DNA from: Kryptolebias marmoratus
Lineage: Eukaryota; Chordata; Actinopteri; Cyprinodontiformes; Rivulidae
Reading direction: 5' to 3'
DNA length: 64,000 nt
Assembly: GCF_001649575.2 (NCBI RefSeq)
Contig: NC_051450.1
Coordinates: 12,611,980-12,675,979 of the forward strand
The notes under the pieces were generated by a model. The model was not told the origin of the DNA. It was given only the letters and a program-made list of their open reading frames with translations, and did not search any database. The position numbers were made by a program, and so were the translations under genes. Position 1 is the stretch's first letter. Each line of letters opens with the position of its first letter. Of the stretch, positions 1-12,100 are shown one piece after another.

Positions 1-10
1 GACCCCAACT

Positions 11-44
11 TTTTATTATTTTTATTATTATTATTATCATTGAA
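11..44. repeat. TTA-rich simple repeat
   Basis: Low-complexity run of TTA and TTTA units at the start of the window. Seen directly; no function implied. Confidence 0.8.
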
Positions 45-821
45 CTCCACAAGTGAACTGTCAAAGTTTGTAGAGTTTATACTTTTGTTTGTTTGTTTTA
101 CACCTTCTAAATCTCATTTTGCTCTATAAAAATGAACCACGACTCCTTACTTACTTATCTGGCTGAGGAGATTTGGGGAAAATCCTGAAAGCACTGACTC
201 AGTGCTTCCATTGTGTTCCCGTCTTTATCGCAGCTGAGGATAAGAGGTCCTCAAACTGCTGTCTGCGGTTATGTGTCGCTGCACTTTTTAGTGAAATGAG
301 ACTCAAAGGACAGAGGGCAGAACCTGCTCCTTTGAAAAGGGACATCTATGTATTGATCGCCGTTTGTTGCCCAGAAAATAAGTAATACATGTTCGCTTTA
401 CAGATATAGCTCCTATTTATTGCTTGTTGAATTCTAGTAAAATTACTCATTGTTTACATTAGTGTTAGTCAATGAAAAATAAATTGTATATACTATATTT
501 CTTCTTAATTAAGATAACTGACTGTGTTCTGCTTTCACAAGCTGCCCAGTGTGATACAACACCATGTTATGCTGTCTGAATTACATCAATGGACAGAATA
601 TAAACCAAACTATGTGCTGTGGATACTTTGAAGGCCCTTGATGCTAATTGGACAAACAGGCTTCAGTTTGATCAGCGAGCCAGTCGGGTCAGATTACCAA
701 TACCTGCTTTCTAAATGTCTTTGCCCCATTAAAGTCTCCCGTTGACTGGAGTAACTTAAGCAGGGCTGCAGCGCATTAGCGATCATCACTGATTCATCCC
801 GCTAATGCTTCCTGCCATGTT

Positions 822-1080
822 GGGCGGCGTTGACGTCTGAAGTATGTCCGAGCAGCGCAGTTTAAGGCCCTCGTGGTGGTTGGTTTGAATCGGATGACAC
901 GACCATATGACCGTCCACCAGATGGATGGAGGCAACGAAGCACGCGGCTTGGTTGAACTGGTGTTTCTGCTGACAGTCGAAGAGGTTTCAGTGATGGAGG
1001 TTAAATGAAAAGATACGAAGTTGAGAGGAAGCGCAGAAGAAGACGAGTACGTGGGCAAGCACGGACAAGCCAGAGAGAAA
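822..1080. other. CpG-denser block inside the dnajc13 intron
   Basis: About 260 bp with roughly one CpG per 15-20 bp, standing out from the AT-rich, CpG-poor intron around it. It has no convincing ORF, splice-site pair or recognisable repeat. It could be an intronic regulatory island, an unrecognised transposon fragment or an old exon. The sequence alone does not decide this. Confidence 0.35.
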
Positions 1081-4000
1081 TGAAAATGAAACTTTGGTGC
1101 TTGTGGAGTGTAGTTTTCATGTTCAGCAGAGATGTGCAGCTACAGTCACTGCCATTAGTGTGTAAATGCTGGCAGCGCTGACAGAGGTTGGGTGGAGCAG
1201 ACGTACAGTGGATGAATAGGTCAAACACAATGCAGTGGATCTGTCAATAGAAAAATAAATAATTGAGATATTTCCTTTTCATCTCACTTCATTACACCCT
1301 TACGTTTTTCAGGCTGCACCTGTGTGTCAGAGTCTAAAACAGACCGTAAATATTGAAATAAGATTTTAGCCATTTTACTGCAAACACTGTAGTTGCTAAA
1401 AAAGCTTCAACTTCTGGTTTTAGGATTTACAGAAATGGTGTGTATTTAAGCTGATTTTGAGACAAGAATTATGTTCCTTCGTAGTTTTTCTTTTTTGTTT
1501 TTTTTTTAGTTTGTAAATGCCTGAAATAAATGTTAGAGTTGTTTTGGTGTCATAATCACATTTGTGCACATTTCTAGATATTTGAAAGATCCTATTACAA
1601 CCTCTGTGGTCATGATCAGGGTTTTTTCTTTTAGGTCTTATGGGTGTTATAGAGAATATTCGGCCTTTCCCATCGACTTTAGCACTCCTTTGAAAGTCTT
1701 CATACCTCTGTGTTACTGACACGACAAATTGAATCAATAAATTATCAGGAAAATATAGAAGATATGCTTTATCTGTTGCTGCCACCTGGGGTAAAATGGT
1801 CTTTGTGCAGTTTTAGTCTTTTCTTTGGTTCTCTGTTTTATCTCTTATTACGCTGTTATGATGTTTAGCTTGTCTAACCTAATCTTGTGTTGCACTCATG
1901 CAGCTCAGAGTGAGAAATGGGGAATAAATTTCTGAAAAAAGGAGATGGTTAGGAGGATTCCAGTATAGGAAGTTGCCCAATATGATACATTATGAAATCT
2001 TTGAAGGGAAGACAAGCTTTAAAGACATGCTGCATAGTTTAACCCTACATATATATCATTGCTACTTATATATCTGTAAAAATTGGTCCATTCTGTACAT
2101 TAGTTTGACTTTAAATTTATGTAAGTAGTGTATTTTAATATGATACCTCACGCAGTTTCCTTTAATACTGATGCACCTTTGTTGTTTTTTGGTACCTTGT
2201 GTGTAAAGAAGCACACAGATTAAATAGGATGGTCTAAGTTGATGCGTCACTCAGAATCCTCAGAGCTGAAACGGAGGTTGTTACAGGGATGAATTGGTTT
2301 TGGAGCAAAGCAGAGCCAGAAACATGGATTTGCCGCTATAATCTATGAAGGCTATTTCCACTCAGTCGACTCTGTCACACATCTGTCTCGCTGTGGGAAA
2401 GAGAACAATACTATCTATGTTTTTTGTGCCAATCTGGTGCGACGATTGTGTTCAAAAGGACTACAGGTGGCTCAGGTTTCTGCGGGCTGATTTTCATATC
2501 TTGGACAGAATGTAAATGGGATTTGCTGCAGCGGTGTCACTTCAGGATTCAAGACAGTCTTGTGAAAAATCTGCAAGTTAACTTCTCAAACTTTAGGCAA
2601 ACTGAAAGATGTAGAGGGACACTTGGTGTTTTGTTTTTTTTAATCCAAATTGTGGTTATTTTATTCCAATTTTTATTATTTGTTCATTTTTTATCTCCAT
2701 CTGATAGTTGCATGAAATTCAGGCTCACATTTCGAGACGCAGCCTTTCAAACTCACTGGTTGTGGACATTTTGATTGTATCTTTGTACTAAAATAGAATG
2801 AATCTAATTCGGCCCACGGTGAATGAATAATTAACTAGCTTGGTGCTGACAGTGAGTTCGACTCAGACTTTTGTAACCAAGGTCAAGACATAAAGGAAGA
2901 GGCATGGTCCCAAAATATCTGAATGGTGTGGAATCAGAGTTGGGAAGCTGCATTTGAAAATGCCAATGTATTGATGTGGTAAATATGTATGTGTTTTAGT
3001 TTTTTTTTTTATAAGTAACTGTTTAAAGCTGCTTTTTCTTCTGGTTGCAATACCATGCTGGACTGTTGCTTTGGTGTTTAAACACTGAACTGGAATACAC
3101 AAACTATGACGTCGCTTTTGGTTAAATATAAAAAGCGTGTGTCTGAAACTCTGAAGTTTCTGCAACTAAAATAGCTGAAACTTCGGCTTGCACATGAGGG
3201 CTGTGATTTTATTCTGATAGCTGTTAAAACATCCTATAAGTGCAGCTTAATAGGCCACTCCATCATATTAGTCAACCTGTACTTTCTGCCACCATTTTAA
3301 CGGTGACGGTGTCTGGAAAAAAAGAAATGACGTTTGCTGTATTCACAGAAAACAATGGATGCTGACTGAGCTTGAACTTATTGTTCCACTTTAACCTTGC
3401 CTTAGGCCACTGCCTGTCCTGGCCGCTTGTGTTGTCATGCACTTCACACACAACTACAAGTGCATTATGCAGAAGCAACCTCCCAATTTTATTTTCTCCC
3501 ACTCTGCCTCTTAGTAGCATAACAGCTGCTGAAGTGGTAACTTTACCAGGCCTCTCGTTGTCCACGCTTAATGAGAGGATGTACAAAAAGGAAAGTAGCC
3601 AAGTCGGCATGTTTTGTGTGCAGGCTAACAGCACAGATGCACACATATTACCTTACTCTTCTTAGAGTTATACTTATTACAATCTAAAAACAAGACCAAA
3701 TATAGTTTCTGGTGTAAAATCTGTTATACGCTGGACAAAAATTGCTGACCAAAGCTGTTGCCAAACTACACGAACATGCCTGTTTGCTCATACAGTTACA
3801 CAGATATTCACACAGTCAACCATACAGACACACACAGTTTTCACACTTCCTTCCTATCGTGTGTGAAAGCTCCACTTTCGTAACTTTTTTATTGAATTTC
3901 TGTTTGCTGCTTTAGTTGTCTGAGTGACTCATTTCAGAACTGCTAAGGCAGCCGACATCAACAGCAACCAAAAAAAAAAAAGATTCAGGGAGTAGCAGAT

Positions 4001-4385
4001 ATAAACAAGAAGTGGCAAAAGCAAACATTAAAGCTTTGTGCTGTTCAGTTTGCTCCGGTGTGTGTGATCGATAAGTGTTGACAGAGGCTGTTAGTGAGAC
4101 CTTGTCGTCATTTTGTGCTTTATCTCGATCTCTGACTCACAAAAATCTGTGGAAACTGACAACTCAATTCTGAACATAGTGACTAAATCCTGGTCAGCTC
4201 ACTTGTCTTTGATTAAAAGCTTTTTTTTTTTTTTTTTTTTTAACAAGTATATTTTAGTAACCTAAAGGACATGTTAAAGCAATAAAACATCTGTCACTGT
4301 GTTCTGTATTCACTGCTAATGTTGTGTGACTGCCTGGGCTGTTTGGAGGTGGTGTTTCTGACTCATCCTGTCTTTCGTGTTGCAG

Positions 4386-7300
4386 ATACAAGCGAGTCTT
4401 CTCGGTGGGGACGAATGGCATTACCACTTACAACCCTACCACACTAGAAGTAACAAATCAGGTTGGTACATATACAGCGTTCCTTAAATGAGCAGGAGAT
4501 TCTTTTTTGTCTGAGCAAAACGAACAATGGCACCATGTTTATTTCTGTGAAATGACTGCATGATGTGCTTAAAAGCACATCTATACACTAAGAGCTTGTT
4601 TCGCAGACAAGGCCTAAGGCTAGTTCAATACTACAATGCCGTTTAAGCTGGTTTAAATGGTAACTTAACTCTAAGTTCTTTGCACAGCCTTATCTTAAAG
4701 TAGTCATAGATGTAGTCTGTTCTGTATTAAACAAAGCCAAATCCCAAAAAGGTGGATCAGAGCTACTCTGCAAGTAAATTGAAGCATAAAATAATCCTTC
4801 AAAGAGGCAGAAATATCTTCTGCTTAGTATTGTTTGTGAAAGAGCACAGCCAGTTTTGGAGTATTTAGAATATCTAAATGAAGACCAATGTACACTACGG
4901 AGGTCAGCCAGAAGAGCACTTGTGGGTAGGAGTAATCCATTGAACCTTTTGGGTGAAATAACACTCCAAGACCACTTTCGTATATACAAAGAAAATGCAC
5001 TGGAAAAAAATGACTTTGCTTGAGCCTAGACTTTCCTCTCTGAATCAAAAAGGAAGGCCCATTCCCAGTCCTCTCGAGATCTGATCGCTTTGAAAATCTG
5101 GAATCTGGGATCTTTCATCGTGACGCTGGTGATCTGTGTGCGGCCAGTGAAGCAACCGTGTGGAAAAGTCCACAGAGTCTGCAGTGCCATTTGAGACCTG
5201 AGAAGCCTGTACATCAGATTCCCTGACGCTGCTGAGCAAGCCAACTACAAAGTGCGGTTTTCTGAATATGGGCGCTTCCCAGGAGTGATTGGCTGTATAG
5301 ATGGATGTCACGTTGACATCAAGTGTCCATCGACTCCTGATGCTGAGGACTACAGGAACCATAAGAACTGGTTTTCCATCAACGTTCAGGGTGTATGCAC
5401 ACTCAACTTGGAGTTTTCAAACATTGTTGCCTGTTGGAAAGGTTCAACTCATGATTCAAGGATCTTCTTTAATTCCTCATTGTGTCCTCAGTTTGACAGA
5501 GGACAGCATTGTGGACTACTTCTTGGTGACATTGGATGTGGTCAAAGTACGTATTTATTCACGCCATACCTACATCCCACAACAACTGAGCAACAAAGAT
5601 GCGACAGAGCTTGTATTTGCACAAGAAGGAAGGATGAGCGTATGTTTGGAGTATGGCGTTTCGAGCCAAGAAGATGCTGCAAAGTGTTAATTGCTACAGT
5701 TGTGCTGCACAACTACCTGAAGCAGCATGATTACCTGGATCCTCCGATGGACGATCAGGATGATGCAGATGTCCCCGAGGCGGTGGCAGGAAATAACCAA
5801 CGAGGACTTGGCACACAGAGCTGCTTTCACATCGCAGCACTTCAGTGAGATAAAGATGTGTTTACCCATGCAGTATATTAATTAGAGCTTATTTTTGCTT
5901 TAATATTGTTTGTTGTGTAGAAAATGTAAATGTTTGCAGCAAAATTAAACCAGTAACTCATTTAAGGCTGATCTAAAATATAGATGGTGGTGGCAATACT
6001 CACACTCTTCCCAAATAAGATAACATTTTTATTTTCACAATTGATTTAATCACATTGTTCAGCATAGTTGTCTCATGCATCTTACTCTGAGCGGTGCTCT
6101 ATTACAATTTTATATCCAGTTCGACCTATTAAATTCACATTTTTAATGTCATGCTCTTCTTTCAGATATTTCATTTTCTGCTGATGAAATCGTAGCGCTT
6201 GTTTTTCATGCATAGACATCCTTTTTGGTCTCTGCTGGGAGGTAGTGGCAGCGTCTTCTCTCTGGCATGCCGCACCAGATGCGGAGGGTGCACGGGCACT
6301 GCGCGCTCGCTCTTCCATCAGGAGAAGTGTAGTTTCCTCTGGGTAAAGCAAACTCATGTAGTCTTTAGACTGAAATAAAAATAAAGACTGACACGAACAG
6401 CAGAATATTTGTACCCAACACGCCTGTGTTGTCTTTTCTTTGGTGGTGATTCACCTCCAAAATTAGACCGACAGGCTGAGGCTACTGAGGCTTGACTCAG
6501 GTGTTCTCACTGGACTTCCTCCAGGACTAAATAGCCTCAGACTAACTAAAATAAATTTAAGCCAGATTCATACAAGCCACTTAAAGTTTAGGCCTACTCC
6601 TGGCTTAATCTAAGTCTTGTCTGCAAAACTGGCCCTATATAATTTATTATATTTGATAAGGCATCATAACCACCTTTTATAAAGATGTACTGGTTGTTCA
6701 CGACTCAATAAATATGCATTTAGTGATTTTTAAAGTGCAAATATAAAGGACTTAAAGCGCTGCCAAAACATTTTCTTCACCTATATGTTCATATGCTTTG
6801 TTTGCTGTGATTTTTCCAGTGGCCTTATGGAGACATCTGTGGTATCGGTCCTGTAGGAAAAGGTCAAGGTACAGAATTCAGCCTCACATTCCGCAAAGGC
6901 AGCGGCAAGAAGTCGGAAACGCTCAAGTTCTCCACAGAGCACCGGACAGAGCTGCTCACAGAAGCACTGGTCAGTTACCTTCAACATTCACCGTTACTAA
7001 ATAATCCTAATTCACATTATTCTTAAATAATTTCAAAGCTTACTCATCTTACTGATTGTAGCAATGTGACAAAAAATAAAGTTTGAGCAAACTGGATAAA
7101 ATTGGCACCATTGGATAGAGCTTGAAAATACCTTTATTTTAAAACCAAGATCCTCCTGATAGGACAAAAACTACAGGAGGTAAAACCTTTATGGAGCTCT
7201 TAGGATTCAGCTCGCCATAGAAAACCATCTGCTCACCTATAAAATCACTTGAAAGTTTCATTAAATGTAAAAAAAAAAAACAACTTACTGAGTGAATAAA

Positions 7301-9184
7301 GGAACTTTTTACTTCCCTTATGTAAATTTGTCTGTGGTTTTTAGTGGAATTTATCGCTGATCTGACTCTTTCATAGCAGGTTAATTCTCCTGTACGCGCT
7401 GACTGTGTAACAGTATGTCTTCAGAGTTTGTTGTAGTGTTTAAAAAAAAAAAAAAAAAAATGTCCCTGTGTAGAAATGCAGTGATTGTAACTTCAATATC
7501 CTTTGGTTTACTGTAGGTGTGAAACACAAATATGAGTAAGCAGATAATTTTCTGTTCTGAGGAAAATAGTAGAGTTTGTTTTTTTTTTTAAAAAAACCCA
7601 TAAGAATGGAGATTTCTTCATAGAATTACTTGTAGTTTTATCTTGATTTGTTTATGGCTGTTATTCCAAGAGCTGACAGGTCTGTTGTGTTTGCATTTTT
7701 GTGTTTACAGAGATTCAGAACAGAGTTTTCAGAGGGGAAGATAACTGGCAGGGTAAGTTTTTATATTTATAAGAGAAGAAGCATCCAAATGAAGGCTACC
7801 TTTTTGAGTAAACAGCCTTTGTAGGACTTGCGTATGTCTTGAACGTCTAAAAGCGTGTGTTGTTACACATTTCACAGCGTTACAACTGCTACAAGCATCA
7901 CTGGAGTGACACACGGAAACCTGTGAGTTTAGAGGTGACGCCCGGTGGCATCGACCAGATCGACCCCCACACAAACCGAGTGGTGTGCTCCTACGACTAT
8001 CGAAATATCGAGGGCTTTGTCGAGGTTTCCGATTACCAGGGAGGGTTTTGCATCGTTTACGGTGGCTTCAGCAGGCTAGTACGTATTCAAAACATTCTCA
8101 GTTACATGTTCATCAGATCCATTCTATGTGTTGGCTTTGCAAAATGAAAGTCTTTTATTCTGCCCATTCTTTGTAGCATCTGTTTGCCTCCGAGCATCGA
8201 GAGGAAATCATCCGCAGCGCCATAGAACATGCTGGAAACTTCATCGGCATCATGCTACGTTTGAGGAAGGAGGCTCTGAGCTTTGAGGGTTTCGTGACGG
8301 ACAGGTTGGGGAAATACAGCTCAGACGAGAGCATCACTTCTCTGGCCGAGTTCGTGGTGCAGAAGATCACGAGTCGACACCCGGTCAGAACATGCTCTGT
8401 TTATTTGTTGTTGTTTTTTTGGTGCTCTATGGTCACCAAAGTAGGGTCTGAATATAAATCTGCATGCCTTACCAGTTTGGTTTTCGCTTGGAAAATGTGC
8501 AACAATTTTTAGTGTGCTTAGTTTATTTTGTTGCAGTCAAAAGACAAGAACAGGTTTTATTTTATTGATCTAAATGGTTAACATTTAAATCATATGCCTG
8601 TGATTGACAGGAACAAAGGGGAAACTCTGCAAAGATTAATGCAAAATTGTTTCTGTGCACTTGGCTGGGACTTCCCATGTTGTTTCATTTATAAAAATCT
8701 GTTAAACTAAACTTTTGATCTGTTTGTCAGTACTGACACCCCGTTTGGTAGTTTAATTTTTGCACATTAATACAGTCTCTGATAAATTATTTTTTAAAGG
8801 GATTTTAGGCTCACATTATGTCCACTTTTACATAATTTAAATGTGTGTACTCCAGGAGAAAGAAAAGCTTTTTCTTCTATGATGTTGCACAGTGCTGTTT
8901 ATTATAAGTAAATTGTTTAAGATACTTGTCAATATCTCATGCCTGTGTAAGGTTTACATTTATGACTGAATTGTGCTTATGCATTTTCAGCATGACAGAT
9001 TAAATTTAGCCATATACATACTTCATGTTCAGTAGTTTTTGTGATATATTATGTTATTATGATCTTGGTGCGATCTGATCTCTTCCAGGAACCGGTGAAG
9101 CGTATCCTTGCCCTCACAGAAACGTGTCTGGTGGAGAGAGACCCAGCTTCATACAACATAGTCACAATCAAACCCTTTGGCGAG
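4386..9184 (+). CDS. dnajc13: dnajc13 exons 1-6 in window: PH-like N-terminal region
   Basis: Exons 4386-4461, 6820-6969, 7711-7752, 7878-8078, 8177-8383 and 9089-9184. They encode roughly residues 24-280, including the segments [37 protein letters not shown] and [12 protein letters not shown]. In family work this N-terminal region is PH-like and binds PI3P, which places the protein on early endosomes. The intron 4462-6819 carries the Harbinger element. The 42-nt exon 7711-7752 is short but in frame and has good splice sites on both sides. Confidence 0.93.
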
Positions 9185-12100
9185 GTGAGCCATAACTCAA
9201 ACATCTTAAAGTCACGATAAAGTTAGTCACTCTTGTTTGGTCTAATTGTAAATTAAGAAAGAGATAAAGGTTAATTGAACTCATTGTGTAAACTGTGTCA
9301 CTGCAGGTTAGCATGATCGTGTAAGACGTGTAAATTGATACATCCTACTATGTGTTTTTGTTGCTACTGTCCTCTGTCTCATGTTTCCTCAGGTATTTGC
9401 ACTTATCTGTGATGTAGACAACCCTCAGGTGTTTACAGTGGAATTCATCAGAGGCCAGATCAGGAAGTACTCCTCTACTGAAAGGTACACAAGTATAAAT
9501 CTTTTTTTTTTGTTTGCTTAAGGTCTACACCCCTGATGGTTTTTTTTGGTATTTTGGCCACAACTTAATTGCCCTTTTTGTTTACAATTTCCCACATTTA
9601 CAGAATGACTTTGCTAACATAGATGTGCTTTTGCTTAATCTTTAAATCTGTTGTTGACACATCCGTAACACAAATCGCCAGCAGTCATCCAACTCATTTT
9701 CTCTCTGTTTCTGTCTGCAGAGACTCCCTGTTAGCCAGCCTCCTCGATGGAGTCCGTGCATCAGGCAACAGGGATGTATGCGTCAAGATGGCCCCTACGC
9801 GGAGAGGGCAGAGATGGGGTTTGCTGAGCATGCCTGTTGATGAGGAGGTGGAGAGCTGGCATCTCAGGTTTCTGGCTGCACCTCCTAGTGAGTCAAAACC
9901 CTTCAGTTTCAGATTTGCAACTGGATTTTATCTCCATTTGGACGTGAACTATTAGACTGGTTGCCATTGTTTATGGGCATGCACTTCTTCTATGCAAAAG
10001 TCCTGAGCGAGCGTTCATTTCTTTGTACTTTAAATGGAAAATAGGAAATAGATTCAGCCGTTTGTTAAGAATATTTTGTGACATAATCAGAAATAAGTTT
10101 TCTAAGGTTTCTTGAAGGACAATCTAAAGCTCTTCTTTGGATGATTCCTGCCTTTTATCATCTGTCAAACTAATTGCTCTAATAAAGTAACAAGGTTTGG
10201 TCTCTGTAGAAGTAAATTATGGTGTTCCATTAGGTATGCTTTTCTTGTACTAAAACTGAGGTTTTAATATACATTGAAGCCCACTCATCTGAGGAGAGAC
10301 GGTCAGAAAATCTGCACAATTATTTATGTTTCAAATCATTAACAAGTGGCCAGATTTTACCTTGTAAAGCCCCTTTCTTGTCTTGTTAACCTCAGGAAAT
10401 TTCTCATTTGAATCGTTCTTTCCCCTCTTCTTTGTTCAGGTGGAAACTTTGCAGATGCGGTGTTCCGGTTCAACGCCAACATATCCTACAGTGGGGTGTT
10501 ACATGCTGTAACACAAGACGTGAGTGTGCTCAGGATTTTATTTGCCCAGTTTGACCTACAGTAAATTGTAAATGTGTAAACTTCTAAATTCTCATGACCA
10601 TCTTGTCTTTTTTTTTTTTTTTTTTAAATCCAGGGTCTTTTCTCAGAGAACAAAGAGAAGCTCATCAACAATGCCATCCTGTCTCTTTTATCCCAAGAGT
10701 CTGAGCTGCCGGCTTCTAACGCTGAGCTGGAAAGCCATTTTCAGGCCATTCGTCGCCTGGTGGCCTCCAAGGCTGGTTTCCAGGCCTTCACTCAACTGCC
10801 GAAGTAAGACTGCTGTGCCCACCTTCTTTTAAATCTTAATAAAATCGACTTCTTGGGAGCTGCTGGTAACGGGCATGCCCTGTCATTCCAAGGTCTGGTC
10901 ATGGGTCTGGACTCACAGATGCAGCGTAAATATGAATCCATACATCCCAGTCTGCCCTTTGCCTGTCTGTGTTTTAAATCCTTCTTGATCTTCTTCAGTT
11001 TTTTTTTTTTTTTTTTTTAAGCTTTAAGCCTTCACCTCTTTTATCTTTGTGCTGCTTTCATCTCAGGCACATCTGAAGTGAGCTTACATTGCTTCACTTG
11101 ATTCACTTCAACCGTCTGCCTCAGTTTTGTTTTGTCCTTCTATCGGCACTTCATCTCCTTGTTTTGTCCTTTCATTGCGCTTCTCACTAATTGCTTTGAG
11201 CATTTCTGTATTTGTTCAAGCACACCCAGTCTTTCAGGGTCACTGAGATGTATGAGAGGAACTATCATTTGCTCTTAATGCCTTGTAATTTGTGAAGTAC
11301 TGTAATGAGACAAAATTGGTTTTCCTGAAAGATTCATTGTTAGTGTAGCTTGCTGTTTCTCTCACAGAATCCCAGTGCATTGATCAGTTTAAACAGACAC
11401 TTTAAAAATGGCTGATAAGCAAAAGAAACAACAAGTCACTTTTGAAGCAATGAATTATTTGTGTATCCAATCCCAGACCTCCCTTTTATGTTGGTCATTT
11501 TAATTTTTTTTAACGGTGTTGACTTTGCCAAAGCAAAGTATTGTTTTTGTTTGGATTTTTTTTTCTCCAATTGTGTTTGTGTATTCTAGGTTTAGGGAAA
11601 AACTGGGAGTAAAAACGGTCAAAGCTTTAAAAAGGAACAACAACAGCGTGACTCATGCTGCTATCGACATGTTGTGTGCACTTATGTGTGTAAGTATAAA
11701 CTAAATCATTAGATATAAACGTACTGTAGATAATAATGCATTCATCTCCTTTTTACTGGTTTTTGTCCTGCTCTTTGGGTAAAAATCTTTTCTTTCTGTC
11801 TCTCTTTCTCTCCAGCCAATGCATGATGATTATGACCTGAGGCAAGAGCAGCTGAACAAGGCATCTCTTCTGTCTTCCAAGAAGTTTCTGGAAAACCTTC
11901 TTGAAAAATTCATCACTAATGTGGTAAATACACTACAATCGATAGAAAGACTAAAGAAACCAGCTGTGAAAAATATTGAATGCAGGGAAAAACCCTATCA
12001 GATGTTTTACCGTGAATAAGTTTATTAAACAAAACTTGTCCACTGCAGATGAAAATCAGCCCAAATTTGGCAAATCTGATGAACCAAAGCATATCTGTTG

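Larger units (their letters stand above)
1..4385 (+). other. dnajc13: dnajc13 intron, 3' part (first visible intron)
   Basis: AT-rich noncoding sequence ending in a TTGCAG acceptor just before the first recognisable dnajc13 exon at 4386. I looked for the exon encoding the start of the protein (about 23 residues, ending in a Trp-Arg-Gly-Lys motif in human) and found nothing like it, so the start codon, promoter and 5' UTR should lie upstream of the window. The stretch holds a TTA-rich microsatellite at 11-44, a CpG-denser block at about 822-1080, and poly-T tracts such as the one at 4221-4241. No conserved ORF was seen on either strand. Confidence 0.75.
4592..6635 (+). mobile_element. Degenerate PIF/Harbinger (ISL2EU-like) transposon
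   Basis: A roughly 2-kb element in the intron 4462-6819 of dnajc13. The ends are inverted repeats: the left end (from 4592) and the reverse complement of the right end (to 6635) agree at about 16 of 20 bases, including a shared GCAGACAAG. Inside are a plus-strand HARBI1-like transposase remnant and, facing it, a minus-strand exon resembling the C-terminal part of the Myb-like partner protein. This convergent two-gene layout is characteristic of the Harbinger superfamily. I see no clean target-site duplication, and both genes are broken, so the copy is dead. The exact edges are approximate. Confidence 0.7.

Noticed and set aside
3272..3665. Overlapping open frames on both strands (124 and 97 codons)
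   Set aside because: Located in the dnajc13 intron; neither resembles a known protein and mutual overlap is typical of random open sequence.
1..4385. Start-codon exon of dnajc13
   Set aside because: Searched for the expected Lys-His-Ser-Trp-Arg-Gly-Lys end of the first coding exon; no match, so it must be upstream of the window.
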